Assembly (NCBI RefSeq): GCF_003344965.1
Contig: NZ_CP031194.1
Coordinates: 8,370,001-8,434,000, forward strand
Source of the DNA: Streptomyces paludis
GTDB taxonomy: Bacteria; Actinomycetota; Actinomycetes; Streptomycetales; Streptomycetaceae
DNA length: 64,000 bases
Direction of reading: 5' to 3'
Under the pieces are notes generated by a model. That model worked only from the letters and a program-made list of their open reading frames with translations, ran no database searches and was not told where the DNA came from. Position numbers and translations under genes: made by a program. Of this stretch, positions 47,551 to 56,891 are shown in pieces; the first letter of the stretch is position 1, and every line of letters starts with the position of its first letter.

Positions 47551-48093
47551 GCTGGTCGGCCGCTCTTCCGTACAGGTGCGCGAGACAATCACGCTACTGG
47601 GCAGCCGAGTTGGACTCCGGCCCCGGGAACGGGCAGGACGGTGAGCGGCCGGGAAGTTTGCCGTGTGGGACTCCACAGGTGTCATCGTGGAGGACAGCCT
47701 TGCCCCGGGGGCCGCCGGACCGGTCCCGGTACGCACCTGCCGGCCCATGGGTGAGCCCACCCCGAGGCGCATGTGGTGTGCGGTGAACTGGCGCGTTGTG
47801 TAGCTGTGTTCGTAGTCTCGGTGGATTGCCGGCCGGCAGGTGACGGCGTCAGGTACTCCGTACCGATTGGCGATGTCTACGCCGCATGGTCTGCGCTGTG
47901 CGAGTGTGGCCTTTCGGTCTGCCCCGGGAGTTTGCCGATTGTTGTGGGCAGGGCCGGCGTGGGAGCCGTACTGGCCGTCGCAGCCGTGTTGCGCGCCCGC
48001 CCTGTGGAGCCCGGACGTTCCGGGGAAGCGCCCGGGGGCTCCACAGGCGGCCGTCAGCACGGCTCGTTTGCCGTGCTTCCTATGCCGTGTTTT
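47551..48093. other. Spacer with nothing recognisable
   Basis: About 543 bp between the MFS remnant and the end of the sortase-anchored gene. Frames are open but lack recognisable products; coding bias is poor. Probably eroded DNA. Confidence 0.4.
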
Positions 48094-50421
48094 CTACGGT
48101 GCCGGCCGGGAAGAGCGTCGGTGGACGAGCCAGCCGGAGGCGATGAGGAGGGCGGCCAGGGCGGTGAGGGCGAGGGCTGTCACGCCGGTGGAGGCGAGGC
48201 TGCCGCCGCCGTTCACTACCGTGCCGGTCCCGGTCGTGCCCGAGGTGCCTGTCGTGGCTGTTTCCCCTGTTGTGCCTGTGGTTCCCCCGGTATCGGTTCC
48301 GCCCGTTCCGCTTGTTTCACCTGCTCCGCCTGCGGCTTCGGAGCCTCCTGCGGTGGCCGTTCCGCCGTCGGTTCCACCGCTGTCGGTTCCCCCGGCGTCG
48401 GTTCCGCCTCCGTTGGTCTCCCCGTCGTCCGGCCCCGGGTCCTGGCCGCCCGCGTCCCCGCCGGTGGCACCACCGCCCGCGTCGCCGCCGCCTGTCGTCG
48501 TGCCACCGTCCGTCGCGCCGCCGCCTGTCGTCGTGCCGCCGCTTGAGGTGTCCTTCTCCGTGACCGTGAGGGTCACGGGGACGGTACGGGTGGTTCCCGC
48601 CGCGTTGGTGAATTCGGCGCGGTACTGGTAGCCGTCCTGTGTCGTACGGGCGGTGAAGGTGTACGTGGTGGCGGTGGCGTTGTCGATGGTGTTCCAGGTC
48701 TGGGCGCCGTCGGGGCTGACCTGCCACCGTACGGACGGCTCGGGCTCGCCCTCGGCGACGGCGGTGAAGGCGACCGTGTCACCGGGCTCGGCCGACCGGT
48801 CCACCGGTGGTTCGGTGACCCTCGGCGACATCCGGCGGTCGAACTTGGTGATTTTGCTTTCGGCCGGGCTGGTCACGTAGGCCGTTGCCCCGCCCGGCGC
48901 GACGGCCACCGATGCCTGGCCCGACTGGCCGTGGTTGCCCGGCAGTACGGTCGGCTCGGCGGTCTCCTCGAACGTCGTTGTGTCGTAGACCGTCAGGGCG
49001 CCGTTGTTGTCGTCGCCGCCGCCGGTGTGTCCGTTGTCCTGCCAGACCTGGAACGCCCGTCCGGTGGCGGTGTCGAAGGCGACGGCCACCGCGCGGTCCT
49101 CCCCTTCGATGACGGTCAGGGGGTTCGCGTCCTTGTCGTAGATGTGGACGGCGTTCCCGATGCCCGCCCAGACGTTGCCGCCGGCCGGATCGGTCTTGAT
49201 GAACCAGAGGTTTCCGGAGGGGAGTTGGGCGGTGGCGGTCACTTCGAGGGTTTCGGTGTCGATACGGCTCAGCTGCCCGTTCGCGTAACCCGACCAGGCG
49301 GCACCGCGCGCGGTGTCCACGCCGAGTCTGGTGCCTCCGCCGAGGGTGAGGGTCTTTGTGGGCGTGCCGGTGGCGGTCTCGATCTCGGAGAGGAGGGCGC
49401 CCTGCTGGACCAGGACCGTGCCGGGACCGTGGCCGGGCCCCGTGGCGGTGACGGTGGCGCCGCTGAGCCAGACGCCCCGCGCGCTCTCGTCGCCGTCCTG
49501 GGCGGTGCCGATGCCGCGCAGCGGGTAGTGGAAGACGACACCGTCTCCGGCGAGCGGCGCGGCGATCTGGGTGACCCGGCGGGCCGCCATCGCGCCGCCC
49601 GCGCCCGGTGCCTGGCTGATGTGGCTGCGGACCGTGCCGTCCGCCGGGTCGAGTGCGTACAGCCCCTGTTCGTTCGCCGTGGTGTCGGGGACGGTGTCCG
49701 CGCCGACGTACAGCTTCCCGGAGTCGGGGTGCAGCAGCAGGTCCAGTGGCTTGCCCGCGCTGGTGAACTCGGCCGACTGCCGGTAGTCGACGGTGCCCGG
49801 TGGTACGCCCTCGCCGATGCCGCCGTCGCCGCCGCCGGTGCCCTGCCCGGCGAAGGCCAGGGGGATGCGTACGTCCTGGGAGCGGTCGCCGCTCGCGCGG
49901 TGGTCGACGCGGGTGACGACCGAGCAGGTGACCTGGGTGCAGTCGAGGCCGTCCCCCTTGAGCGCGACACCGATACTGATGTCGAAGGTCCCGCCGTCCC
50001 CGTACGCGGTGGCCATCTCCCCTTCGTACGTATCGCCCTTGGGGACGATCCACTTCGAGGAGCCGGTGCCGCTCGTCATGTCGGCGCCGCCCAGGCAGGG
50101 GCTGGGGATGCGGCCGTCGCCGTTGTCCTTGCAGAAGGCGACGTAGATGCCCTTGGTGGTGTCGTACCCCTCGCCGGTGACCCGGATCGTCTCCCCGGCC
50201 GGATCGAGGCCGGTGGAGGCGGAGACGGTGAGTTTCTGGCCGTCCTCGCCGAGCCCGGTCCTGGGCGAGCCGGCGGCCTGTGCGACCGAGCCGGCGGTCA
50301 CCGAGGCGAGGACCAGGGCGCCCGCCGTGAGCAACGAGGCGGAGCGGCGCCGTCCGTGCGGGACGCCAGGTCTGAAAAGTCCGCTTCCCGGGCGGATCCG
50401 GGAAGTCGTGTTGTGTCTCAT
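48094..50421 (-). CDS. Secreted, sortase-anchored surface protein, probably iron-regulated
   Basis: A 775-residue surface protein. Start ATG 50421 has GGGAG six bases upstream. Residues 1-50 are a long signal peptide (GRRRSASLLTAGALVLASVT, then VAQAAGS). A beta-rich domain of about 130 residues follows (LDPAGETIRVTGEGYDTTKG, CKDNGDGR, CLGGADM), similar to domains found in HtaA-type heme-uptake proteins of Streptomyces. Next are propeller-like repeats (LDLLLHPDSGKLYVGAD, VAFDTATGRAFQVWQDNG), an Ig-like domain (SVRWQVSPDGAQTWNTIDN), a long Gly/Thr/Ser linker, and a sorting signal LASTG with hydrophobic helix and HRRSS tail. An iron box lies 20-38 bp upstream. A role in iron or heme capture is inferred from that box and the first domain; no binding residues were identified. 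Confidence 0.85.
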   Translation of the reverse strand: MRHNTTSRIRPGSGLFRPGVPHGRRRSASLLTAGALVLASVTAGSVAQAAGSPRTGLGEDGQKLTVSASTGLDPAGETIRVTGEGYDTTKGIYVAFCKDNGDGRIPSPCLGGADMTSGTGSSKWIVPKGDTYEGEMATAYGDGGTFDISIGVALKGDGLDCTQVTCSVVTRVDHRASGDRSQDVRIPLAFAGQGTGGGDGGIGEGVPPGTVDYRQSAEFTSAGKPLDLLLHPDSGKLYVGADTVPDTTANEQGLYALDPADGTVRSHISQAPGAGGAMAARRVTQIAAPLAGDGVVFHYPLRGIGTAQDGDESARGVWLSGATVTATGPGHGPGTVLVQQGALLSEIETATGTPTKTLTLGGGTRLGVDTARGAAWSGYANGQLSRIDTETLEVTATAQLPSGNLWFIKTDPAGGNVWAGIGNAVHIYDKDANPLTVIEGEDRAVAVAFDTATGRAFQVWQDNGHTGGGDDNNGALTVYDTTTFEETAEPTVLPGNHGQSGQASVAVAPGGATAYVTSPAESKITKFDRRMSPRVTEPPVDRSAEPGDTVAFTAVAEGEPEPSVRWQVSPDGAQTWNTIDNATATTYTFTARTTQDGYQYRAEFTNAAGTTRTVPVTLTVTEKDTSSGGTTTGGGATDGGTTTGGGDAGGGATGGDAGGQDPGPDDGETNGGGTDAGGTDSGGTDGGTATAGGSEAAGGAGETSGTGGTDTGGTTGTTGETATTGTSGTTGTGTVVNGGGSLASTGVTALALTALAALLIASGWLVHRRSSRPAP

Positions 50422-50440
50422 GCGGTTCTCCCACCCCAAC

Positions 50441-50459
50441 TTTGGTAAGGCAAACCTAA
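50441..50459 (-). promoter_or_regulatory. Iron box (DmdR1/IdeR-type) upstream of the surface protein
   Basis: On the minus strand TTAGGTTTGCCTTACCAAA matches 15 of 19 positions of the iron-box consensus TTAGGTTAGGCTCACCTAA. It lies 20-38 bp before the start codon, where it would block transcription when iron is plentiful. Confidence 0.7.
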
Positions 50460-50749
50460 GTGTCTCTCCCTTTCCGTTGTCAACAGAAGGCAAAGAAAAT
50501 CCCGCCAACCGGGCAACGGCGGACGAGAAGGGCAGCCGTACGGTCGGCGGGAAGGCCCAGCTGTCGTCGGGGTTCCGACGCCCAGCAACCGCCTTGACCG
50601 AACGCCACGTACGTTGCGCCCGATAGGGCTTCGCGAGGTCGCGCGCCCGACCGGCCAGAGAGCGCACGGGACTGCGCCGCCTCGACGCTGGTACCGGTCC
50701 GCGCACCGCCGTCGCGGTCGTTGAGACGGACCAGGCCTCGCCTCTGGTA

Positions 50750-50763
50750 TGTCTCATGAGACA
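50750..50763. promoter_or_regulatory. Perfect 14-bp palindrome
   Basis: TGTCTCATGAGACA, about 330 bp upstream of the surface-protein start. Operator-like, but no regulator gene lies nearby. The stretch 50460-50930 has no supported gene. Confidence 0.35.
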
Positions 50764-50934
50764 GGCGGCGTGGCCCTCGAAGTGGGTGGTCTCAGGGAAG
50801 CGCCTGCGTTCACGCGTTCACGGAAGAGGAAGAGAGCCGGGGTGACCTGGTCAGTCCACCCCGGCCCGCGGAGAAGACGTCTGCACAGGGGAAATGGCCG
50901 GTGCTGTTGGCTCGCACCAGGCTGACGCGCGTAT

Positions 50935-51140
50935 CGGCTGGTTCGAGTACGGCATCACGATCGGTGCAGCGTCGTCGCAAGGGGTACGCGGCAGAAGCCG
51001 CGGTCTTGCTGCTTCGTTTCATCTTCCATGAGCATCGAAACCACAAGTGCCAAGTGCGGATCTTCGCGCACAACGAAGCATCACTGGCTCTCTCCGCCGT
51101 CAGCTCGGCTTTGTAGTGGAGGGCCGACTGCGTGAGCTAC
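50935..51140 (+). pseudogene. GNAT acetyltransferase fragment
   Basis: GWFEYGITIG, then in another frame QRRRKGYAAEAAVLLLRFIF and CQVRIFAHNEASLAL, then in a third RRQLGFVVEGRLRE. Together they form the acetyl-CoA-binding half of a RimJ/RimL-type acetyltransferase (R-R-x-G-Y-A..A and NxASxxLxxxLGF). Two frameshifts (near 50970 and 51092) and loss of the N-terminus make it non-functional. Confidence 0.7.
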
Positions 51141-51337
51141 CCGTCCGGGTGGTATCCCGGCCCGCCGATGGACGCTTCCGCAGGTCTCGGCGGCCACATG
51201 ACTTCGATGCTCCCGGCGTTCACCTCGCCGGACTCCTGGAGGCGGTTCACCTCGGCTGCGTCGGCACCATACAGAAGCCGTGCGACAGCCTCGACCATCG
51301 GATCACCAGGCGGCAGGAAGCCGGACTCTGTGGACAT
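51137..51337 (-). CDS. Small hypothetical protein
   Basis: A 66-residue frame from ATG 51337 (GGGAG 11 bases upstream; an earlier ATG at 51355 adds six residues). It reads MSTESGFLPPGDPMVEAVAR, then LLYGADAAEVNRLQESGEV, and ends WPPRPAEASIGGPGYHPDG. Third-position GC bias looks coding. No family recognised. It overlaps the GNAT remnant by 4 bp on the opposite strand. Confidence 0.4.
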   Translation of the reverse strand: MSTESGFLPPGDPMVEAVARLLYGADAAEVNRLQESGEVNAGSIEVMWPPRPAEASIGGPGYHPDG

Positions 51338-51660
51338 GATCGGGAACTCTCCCATCTCTCAGTTCGGGCTCGATGAGAGGCGCGCGGACATGCACTGACG
51401 TTGGCTCAGGATGCGAGGGCTTGGAGCAGACAGCCGCCGATCCGAGGGGCCGAGACGAACTCGCGGGCCGCTCCGTTGGCTAACCGACACAATCTGCTGA
51501 CCTGCGGCTATGAGCGTTTCTGCTGGGACGGCTTCCCATCTGGATCAAGATCGTTTCCCTTTTGCCTGGTCACCGAGGTTGCCCCTCCCGGAGTACGGTC
51601 CGCGGCCGACCTCAGAACCGTACGGAGAACCCCGTGCGCGGTGTCCCCGGCGAGTTCTGG

Positions 51661-52530
51661 CTATTCTTCCGGGCGAGTCCAGGTCTGGGCGAGTTCCGCG
51701 ACCCAGGTGGCCGCCGCGTCGGGAGCGGGCGGGGGAGTGCCGACGACAACGAGTTCGGTGATGCCCGCTGCGTCGAGCGCGGGAAGGTGGTCCGGGGTGC
51801 CGTCGCTCAGCGCTACGGCGACGGTGAGCTCGTCGAAAGCGCGACCACGGTGGGAGCATTCGTCGGCGAGGGCGGCGATACGCGCCGGAACGTCGGCCGC
51901 CGGGATGTCGAAGCCGTACCAGCCGTCGGCGAGCGTGACCGCCCGGTGCAAGGCCGCGTCGCTGTTGCCGCCGACCACGACCGGGAGACGGCCGCCGTGC
52001 AGCGGCTTCGGGTTGACCCGGATCGCGTCGAAGCGGGTGAACTCCCCTGTGTAGGAGGCCGGGTCCTCGGCCCAGAGGGTGCGCATCGCCGCGATGTAAT
52101 CGTCGGTGCGCCGCCCGCGCCCGGCGAAGGGGACTCCGAGCGCTGCGAATTCCTCGGCCGACCAGCCGGCCCCGACCCCGAGGCTGAACCGCCCGGCGGA
52201 AAGCACGTCGAGTGTGGCGGCCTGTTTGGCGACCACCACCGGGTTGTGCTCAGGCAGCAGGAGCACGCCGGTGGCGAGTTCGATCCTGCTGGTGACCGCC
52301 GCCGCGAAGGTCAGGGCAAGCAGCGGGTCCAGCCAGTCCGCATCCGCGGGCACGGCGATCCGGCCGTCCGCGGAGTAGGGATAGCGAGACGCGGGCGCGT
52401 CCACGAGCACCACGTGCTCGCCGCACCAGAGCCTCGCGAAACCGTGTGTCTCCGCGGCTGTGGCCACCGCACGGATCACCTCGGGCCGGGCACCGCCACC
52501 GATACCGAGCGCGTGCAGTCCCACTCGCAT
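51661..52530 (-). CDS. LLM-class F420-dependent oxidoreductase
   Basis: A 289-residue luciferase-like monooxygenase-fold protein of the TIGR03619 type. The entry is THGFARLWCGEHVVLV; the cofactor region is SRIELATGVLLLPEHNPVVV; and AATLDVLSAGRFSLGVGAGW then EEFAALGVPFAGRGRRTDD is the family hallmark, with PVVVGGNSDAALHRAV later. In actinobacteria this subgroup typically uses the deazaflavin F420 for hydride transfer; the substrate is unknown. It is monocistronic. The minus-strand start ATG 52530 has AGGTGGAGGATG upstream. Confidence 0.92.
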   Translation of the reverse strand: MRVGLHALGIGGGARPEVIRAVATAAETHGFARLWCGEHVVLVDAPASRYPYSADGRIAVPADADWLDPLLALTFAAAVTSRIELATGVLLLPEHNPVVVAKQAATLDVLSAGRFSLGVGAGWSAEEFAALGVPFAGRGRRTDDYIAAMRTLWAEDPASYTGEFTRFDAIRVNPKPLHGGRLPVVVGGNSDAALHRAVTLADGWYGFDIPAADVPARIAALADECSHRGRAFDELTVAVALSDGTPDHLPALDAAGITELVVVGTPPPAPDAAATWVAELAQTWTRPEE

Positions 52531-53220
52531 CCTCCACCTCCGAGCGTCACCCTAAGCGCGAAGCACGGATGGCTCGGGAGACGTGGCCCGCCGCGCGCGG
52601 GCATACCGTCCGAACGAGCGAAACCACCCGCCCCGGGCCGCGCAGCGAGCGCCTCTGGAGCCGATGCCGACTCTCCTCAAGGCCGACGATGACTGGTCCC
52701 GGCCACCGCCTCGGGCGCGCCGTCGAACAGGTGACGGCGCGCCCGGCACGATGCCTTCATCTCGGCGTGCGGCGATTCGCTTCCGCTCCTCGCCGGGGAC
52801 GAGAGCGTTGGAGTGGGTCCACCACCCGCTCGACGGTGCCGACGCGGTGGTCAAGACCTCCATCGAACGCTCACCAGGCACTCTCGGCCGTCCGCCGGTC
52901 CGGCCCCCTCCGAGGGGGTACCCCGCCCCTGGAAGCGCCCGGACGTCGCCTTCTGTGACTGCCAGATGGCGGGGTACTGGTCACGGACCGGGCTGAGCGA
53001 CGCGATGTGCAGGATCGTCGATTCGGCGTGCCAACGCGCCCCGATCGAGTGAGTCACGAACCGCAACCAACATGACAGACCGTCAGCTCACTAGACTCAA
53101 AAACAGGCCGCTGACCAGGGGAAATGAAGAACCGCAACTGCAGTACTAGGCGGGCACCCAAGATGCTGGTCCTGAAGCAGCACCCCTCCGAACTAACCAT
53201 CACCGGAACGTGATACGTAG
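52531..53220. other. Spacer with only degenerate sequence
   Basis: About 690 bp. Short open frames have poor coding bias. Around 53060-53170 the sequence turns A-rich (cactagactcaaaaacaggc and following), unlike its surroundings, and immediately precedes the conjugative-element remnants; this may mark an old element boundary. Confidence 0.4.
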
Positions 53221-53420
53221 CTCGCCGACCACTTCCAGGGCGATGAGCTGGATGCCGGGCAGCGGGGACTCGCGAAGGCGTTTGCCTGCTCCGCCCGCCT
53301 CGTCGTGAGGGCATTGGCCCCGCCGGCGAGGGCAAGACCACCGCCCTCCAACTCGTCCGCGACGCGGTGGCGGCCGGTGGCGGCCGACTCATACCTCTTG
53401 CCCCTCCTCACGCGCGATGA
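53221..53420 (+). pseudogene. MobF/TrwC relaxase-helicase fragment
   Basis: LADHFQGDELDAGQRGLAKA, FACSARLV, then after a frameshift GIGPAGEGKTTALQLVRDAV, AAGGGRLIPLAP. This is the start of the helicase half of a TrwC-type relaxase (the conserved ..Q..a...f..S...l.GpAGtGKTTaL Walker A region). About 65 of more than 900 residues remain. Confidence 0.6.
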
Positions 53421-53486
53421 AAGTCCTCGAAAACGAGCGACAGCGACACCGACCACAGTAAGAACCGCGCCCGCCGCAAAGCCGCC

Positions 53487-54712
53487 ATGGACCAGCGCAC
53501 CCGCACCCTCCTGCCCGCGCTCCCCGCCCTGGTCAAAGCCGTCGAGCGCCAGCTCAAAGACGCCCAGACGTGTCTCGCTACCGGACGGGAGACCCCGGCC
53601 GGAGCCCCCTTCACCACCCCGGCCGGCGAGACCCTTCTCCGCCGGGCCGGGGTGTCGTCCCGGGTTTACGCCGACGACCCCGCCACCGGCCGGCGCAGAG
53701 ACCTGACCGTCGAGGAAGAACGCGCGTTCTGGGCCTGGGCCATCGTCGAGGTCCTCCGCCACACCGGCATGCGCATCGAGGAAGCGCTGGAGCTTACCCA
53801 CCACAGCTTCGTCGCCTATCGGCTGCCCACCACCGGCGAGATCGTGCCCATGCTGCAAGTCGCCCCGTCCAAGCTCGACCAGGATCGGCTGCTGCTGGTC
53901 TCGCCAGAACTCGGCGAGGTGCTGACAGCGATCATCCACCGCGTCCGGCGCGGGCAGCAGGCCATGCCCCTGGTCGCCGCCTACGACAGTCCGGAACGGC
54001 TCTGGAGTGCGCCGATGCCGTTCCTCTTCCAACGCCGCTGCGGCCCGGAGGACCGAGCGATCCCGCGCAACTACATCTACACCTGCCTCAACGACGCCCT
54101 CGCCGCGAGCGGGCTCACCGGACCCGCCAACGAGCAACTTCGGTACACGCCGCACGACTTCCGAAGAATCTTCGTGACGGACGCCCTCCGCTCCGGGCTG
54201 CCCCCGCACATCGCCGCCCGCATCTGCGGCCACCGGACGGTCGACACGACACTCGGATATGCCGCGATCTACCCCGAGGACGTCATCAACCACCACCGGT
54301 CCTTTATCGCCCGCCGCCGAACGCTGCGGCCCAGCGAGGAGTACCGCGAGCCACCGCGCAGGAGTGGCAGGACTTCCTGGCCCACTTCGAGCTGCGCAAG
54401 GTGGCGCTGGGCGTCTGCGCTCGCGACTTCGGCACCCCCTGCGTCCATGAGCACGCTTGCATCAGATGCCCCGTCCTACGGCCCGATCCCGAGCAGATGC
54501 CCCGCCTGAAGGAGATCCACGCGAACCCGCTCAACCGGCTCCAGGAGGCCAAGGAACAGGGCTGGCTCGGCGAGGTCGCCGCGATCGAGGCCAGCCTCGC
54601 CGCCGCCGAGCAGAAGCTCGCCGCCATGCGCGACCTCGCTGCCCGGCACGCCACTGTCCACCTGGGCATAACCGACTTCCGCACCAGCGCGGGGCTCCTC
54701 AGCGCGGAGTAA
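53487..54712 (+). pseudogene. Tyrosine recombinase (integrase), C-terminal half with one frameshift
   Basis: About 408 residues across two frames. The catalytic domain is clear: Arg in RHTGMRIEEALELT, Lys region APSKLDQDRLLLVSPEL, the His-x-x-Arg box in PHDFRRIFVTDAL, His in ICGHRTVDTTLGY, and the nucleophile Tyr within TTLGYAAIYPEDVIN. After PSEEYRE a single missing base (near 54350) moves the frame; the zinc-knuckle-like tail (CARDFGTPCVHEHACIRCP, LLRPDPEQ-like VLRPDPEQMPRLKEI) then continues to a stop at 54710. Related integrases have a longer N-terminal part, absent here. It is probably the dead integrase of a former mobile element. Confidence 0.8.
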
Positions 54713-55484
54713 CCGGGGACTGAGAGTTCTGTTCATTGACGTGCCTCACAAGCCGTTCGAGGCACACCGACACGTGCTCCCAGCGCTTCTCCAACCAGGG
54801 GCGTGCACCCTCGGCGGCCCGATGCCGCACGTTTTTACGCAGATCCTTCAAGTCCTCCAGAAGCTCGGTCGTGGACGGTTCGCTGTCGTGGGCTCCGTGA
54901 AAGAGGCCAGCTTCGGCGGCCGCGGCGATGAGCTGGGCGAAGCTAAGCTTCTTAGCCCGCTTGTTCACGAGCTCCTCCAGGACAAGCTCGCAAGCTGTGT
55001 GGAGTTCTTCAAGGAGCACTTCGGGAGCGATCTCGCCGAAGTTCCAGGCCACGATTAGATCCTCTGTGACGGAGAGCCTGGCGTGGAGTTGCGGGGCAGA
55101 CGGACAGTCATAGTCATACGGCGGGTAGTAGTAGCTGGTCTCTCTGACGCCTCTCAGGACCATGGGGCCGTCCTGCTCGACGTGCCGACCCCTCAGCATC
55201 ATCTCAGCCAATCCGCGGCCTATTCGAGCACGCTGTGCTGGAGAGAGACCTTCGACCGGGCAGCCCTCGGCAACGAGGGGAAGGTCCCGCTCAAGGCGGT
55301 AGCCCAGGAGATCAATCGTGCGAGAGTGGCCATCGACGCGGACGATACAGCGGCGTGACTGGGGATGTCGCCACCGCCATGAGAGGCCGAGCTTGTGAGC
55401 CCTGGCCCGTCCGGCCGACAGGCATACGCGGACGATCGCTTCCTGCGCTGCCGTATACGTGAATTCAAAGTCGAAACCAGCCAT
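54699..55484 (-). CDS. Hypothetical protein, possible mobile-element cargo
   Basis: A 261-residue soluble protein from ATG 55484. The N-terminal half is beta-rich (FDFEFTYTAAQEAIVRVCLS, RWRHPQSRRCIVRVDGHSRT) with a Tyr/Pro patch ETSYYYPPYDYDCPSAP. The C-terminal half is helical with coiled-coil character (LLEELHTACELVLEELVNKR, TTELLEDLKDLRKNVRHRAA). Third-position GC is lower than in core genes. Its end overlaps the integrase tail by 14 bp on the opposite strand, and a Tn3 fragment lies on its other side. No family recognised and no catalytic motif seen. Confidence 0.65.
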   Translation of the reverse strand: MAGFDFEFTYTAAQEAIVRVCLSAGRARAHKLGLSWRWRHPQSRRCIVRVDGHSRTIDLLGYRLERDLPLVAEGCPVEGLSPAQRARIGRGLAEMMLRGRHVEQDGPMVLRGVRETSYYYPPYDYDCPSAPQLHARLSVTEDLIVAWNFGEIAPEVLLEELHTACELVLEELVNKRAKKLSFAQLIAAAAEAGLFHGAHDSEPSTTELLEDLKDLRKNVRHRAAEGARPWLEKRWEHVSVCLERLVRHVNEQNSQSPVTPR

Positions 55485-55645
55485 ACCACTTGTTCTATCG
55501 CAGAGCGGCATGGCTGAGGGGGCTTGCACACCGAACTCGCGCCCCCACGGCACACCCATGCAACCGTTACTTTGGGTGGCCGAGGGTGCGAGTGTTTGCC
55601 AGCCTGAAGCCAACCTGCTCAGTTCGGATAAGACCAACTTGGCTC

Positions 55646-55910
55646 GCTCGGCCTGGTCCTCAACGCCATCGTGCTCTGGACGACCCGCTACATTGACGCC
55701 GCCGTCGCCCAGCTCCGTGCCGAGGGCCACGAGATCCGGAACGAGGACATCGCCCGGCTGTCCCCGCTCAAGCACCGCAACCTCAACGTGCTCGGCCGCT
55801 ACAGCTTCACCGCCTCCACCCCGGCCGCCGGCGCACTGCGGCCCCTGCGGGACCCGGAGGCACCGGAACTCGACGACGACGAGGACGGCTCGGGGCTCAC
55901 CCGTGTGTAG
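55646..55910 (+). pseudogene. Tn3-family transposase C-terminal fragment
   Basis: SLGLVLNAIVLWTTRYIDAA, VAQLRAEGHEIRNEDIARLS, PLKHRNLNVLGRYSFTAS and an acidic tail ending at TAG 55910. This is the well-conserved last 85 residues of Tn3-type TnpA in Streptomyces. The rest of the roughly 1000-residue enzyme is missing. It may belong to the same lost transposon as the resolvase at 57345. Confidence 0.85.
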
Positions 55911-55934
55911 CCCCGGCAGGAGTCGCAGGAGCGA

Positions 55935-55972
55935 GGTGTGGGGCTCGGTTGTCACACCCCGAGTCCCACACC
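55935..55972. terminator. Hairpin between Tn3 remnant and GNAT gene
   Basis: GGTGTGGGGCTCGG (55935-55948) pairs with CCGAGTCCCACACC (55959-55972), 13 of 14 bases, loop 10 nt. It lies 16 bp after the minus-strand GNAT stop. Confidence 0.65.
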
Positions 55973-55988
55973 GATTCCTGTCTCTGGG

Positions 55989-56891
55989 TTAGATCAGATC
56001 GATGCGTTCCTGGGCGATGGGGTAGCCGACCCTCGCGAAGTGGGCAGCCATCGGAACGTTGGTCTGGTCAGTCCCGGCCACGATGCGGTCCACACCCTCG
56101 TCAGCGAGCTTATGAGTGGCCTCGACGAGCAGGTCATAGGCGTATCCGTGGCCGCGGTGCTCGGGCACGACGCCGATGTAGCCGATGAGAGGGTCTCCGT
56201 AGTTGCGGGCGGGGACGCTCAGGCCGACGAGTTCCCCGGCAGGGTTGTAGGCAAGGCGCCACCACTCGCGCGGGCTTGGCAACCAGTGCAGATGGTCCAG
56301 TTCTTCCCGGGCGGCCACCTCCAGCCCTGATGCGGCGACGGTGCGGCGTACATGGGCGTCGAGACTGCCCTGGTGAATACGACGGAAGACGTCAAGGATC
56401 GCCGCGTCGTCGGGCTCGGGACGGAATTCGAGGCGGCCCGGGCGCGCGGGCACACCGCAGTCCGGCGTCCAGCGGTAGCGGAACCGCTCGACCAGAGGCG
56501 ACATTCCTGCGGCGATGGCCGCATCGATCCGGGCCTGAGCCTGCTCCCGGAGTGCGGGGACGTCGCGCCAGCCGGGCGGCAGCTTGAGTGAGTACTCGGC
56601 CTGCAGCGGCGAGACGTGGAGCAGTTGTACGGCTGCACTGGCGTCCGTGAAATCAAACCAGTCCAGAGCGACCGGCTTGTTGTCTTTTGGCCCGGCCCAC
56701 CAAGCTGCCCGCGCAACGACGACGCCGTCACGCAAGGCCACCCAGGTCCACTCAGGGCGGTACTTACCGGCGGCGGCCATCCCGCTGTAGGTGTCGCCGA
56801 AGGCGGCGAAGCCGACCAGGCCAGGATCGGGCAGGGATTCGAAAAGTGCTTCCTCGCCTGTGGCGAGGGGGCGGATGACCAGATCGGTCAC
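55989..56891 (-). CDS. GNAT-family N-acetyltransferase
   Basis: A 300-residue protein. The C-terminal half is a GNAT domain: YIGVVPEHRGHGYAYDLLVE carries the acetyl-CoA loop Q/R-x-x-G-x-G/A (EHRGHGYA), followed by NVPMAAHFARVGYPIAQERI. The N-terminal half (about 1-150) is a second, degenerate GNAT-like domain starting DLVIRPLATGEEALFESLPD, a layout common in actinobacterial two-domain acetyltransferases. Acceptor unknown. It is monocistronic with a hairpin after its stop. Confidence 0.9.
   Translation of the reverse strand: MTDLVIRPLATGEEALFESLPDPGLVGFAAFGDTYSGMAAAGKYRPEWTWVALRDGVVVARAAWWAGPKDNKPVALDWFDFTDASAAVQLLHVSPLQAEYSLKLPPGWRDVPALREQAQARIDAAIAAGMSPLVERFRYRWTPDCGVPARPGRLEFRPEPDDAAILDVFRRIHQGSLDAHVRRTVAASGLEVAAREELDHLHWLPSPREWWRLAYNPAGELVGLSVPARNYGDPLIGYIGVVPEHRGHGYAYDLLVEATHKLADEGVDRIVAGTDQTNVPMAAHFARVGYPIAQERIDLI

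Noticed and set aside
48200..48560. Repetitive GGT/ACC-rich stretch that could be mistaken for a CRISPR or satellite array
   Set aside because: Units are irregular and encode the Gly/Thr/Ser wall-spanning linker of the sortase-anchored protein. There are no conserved repeats with unique spacers.
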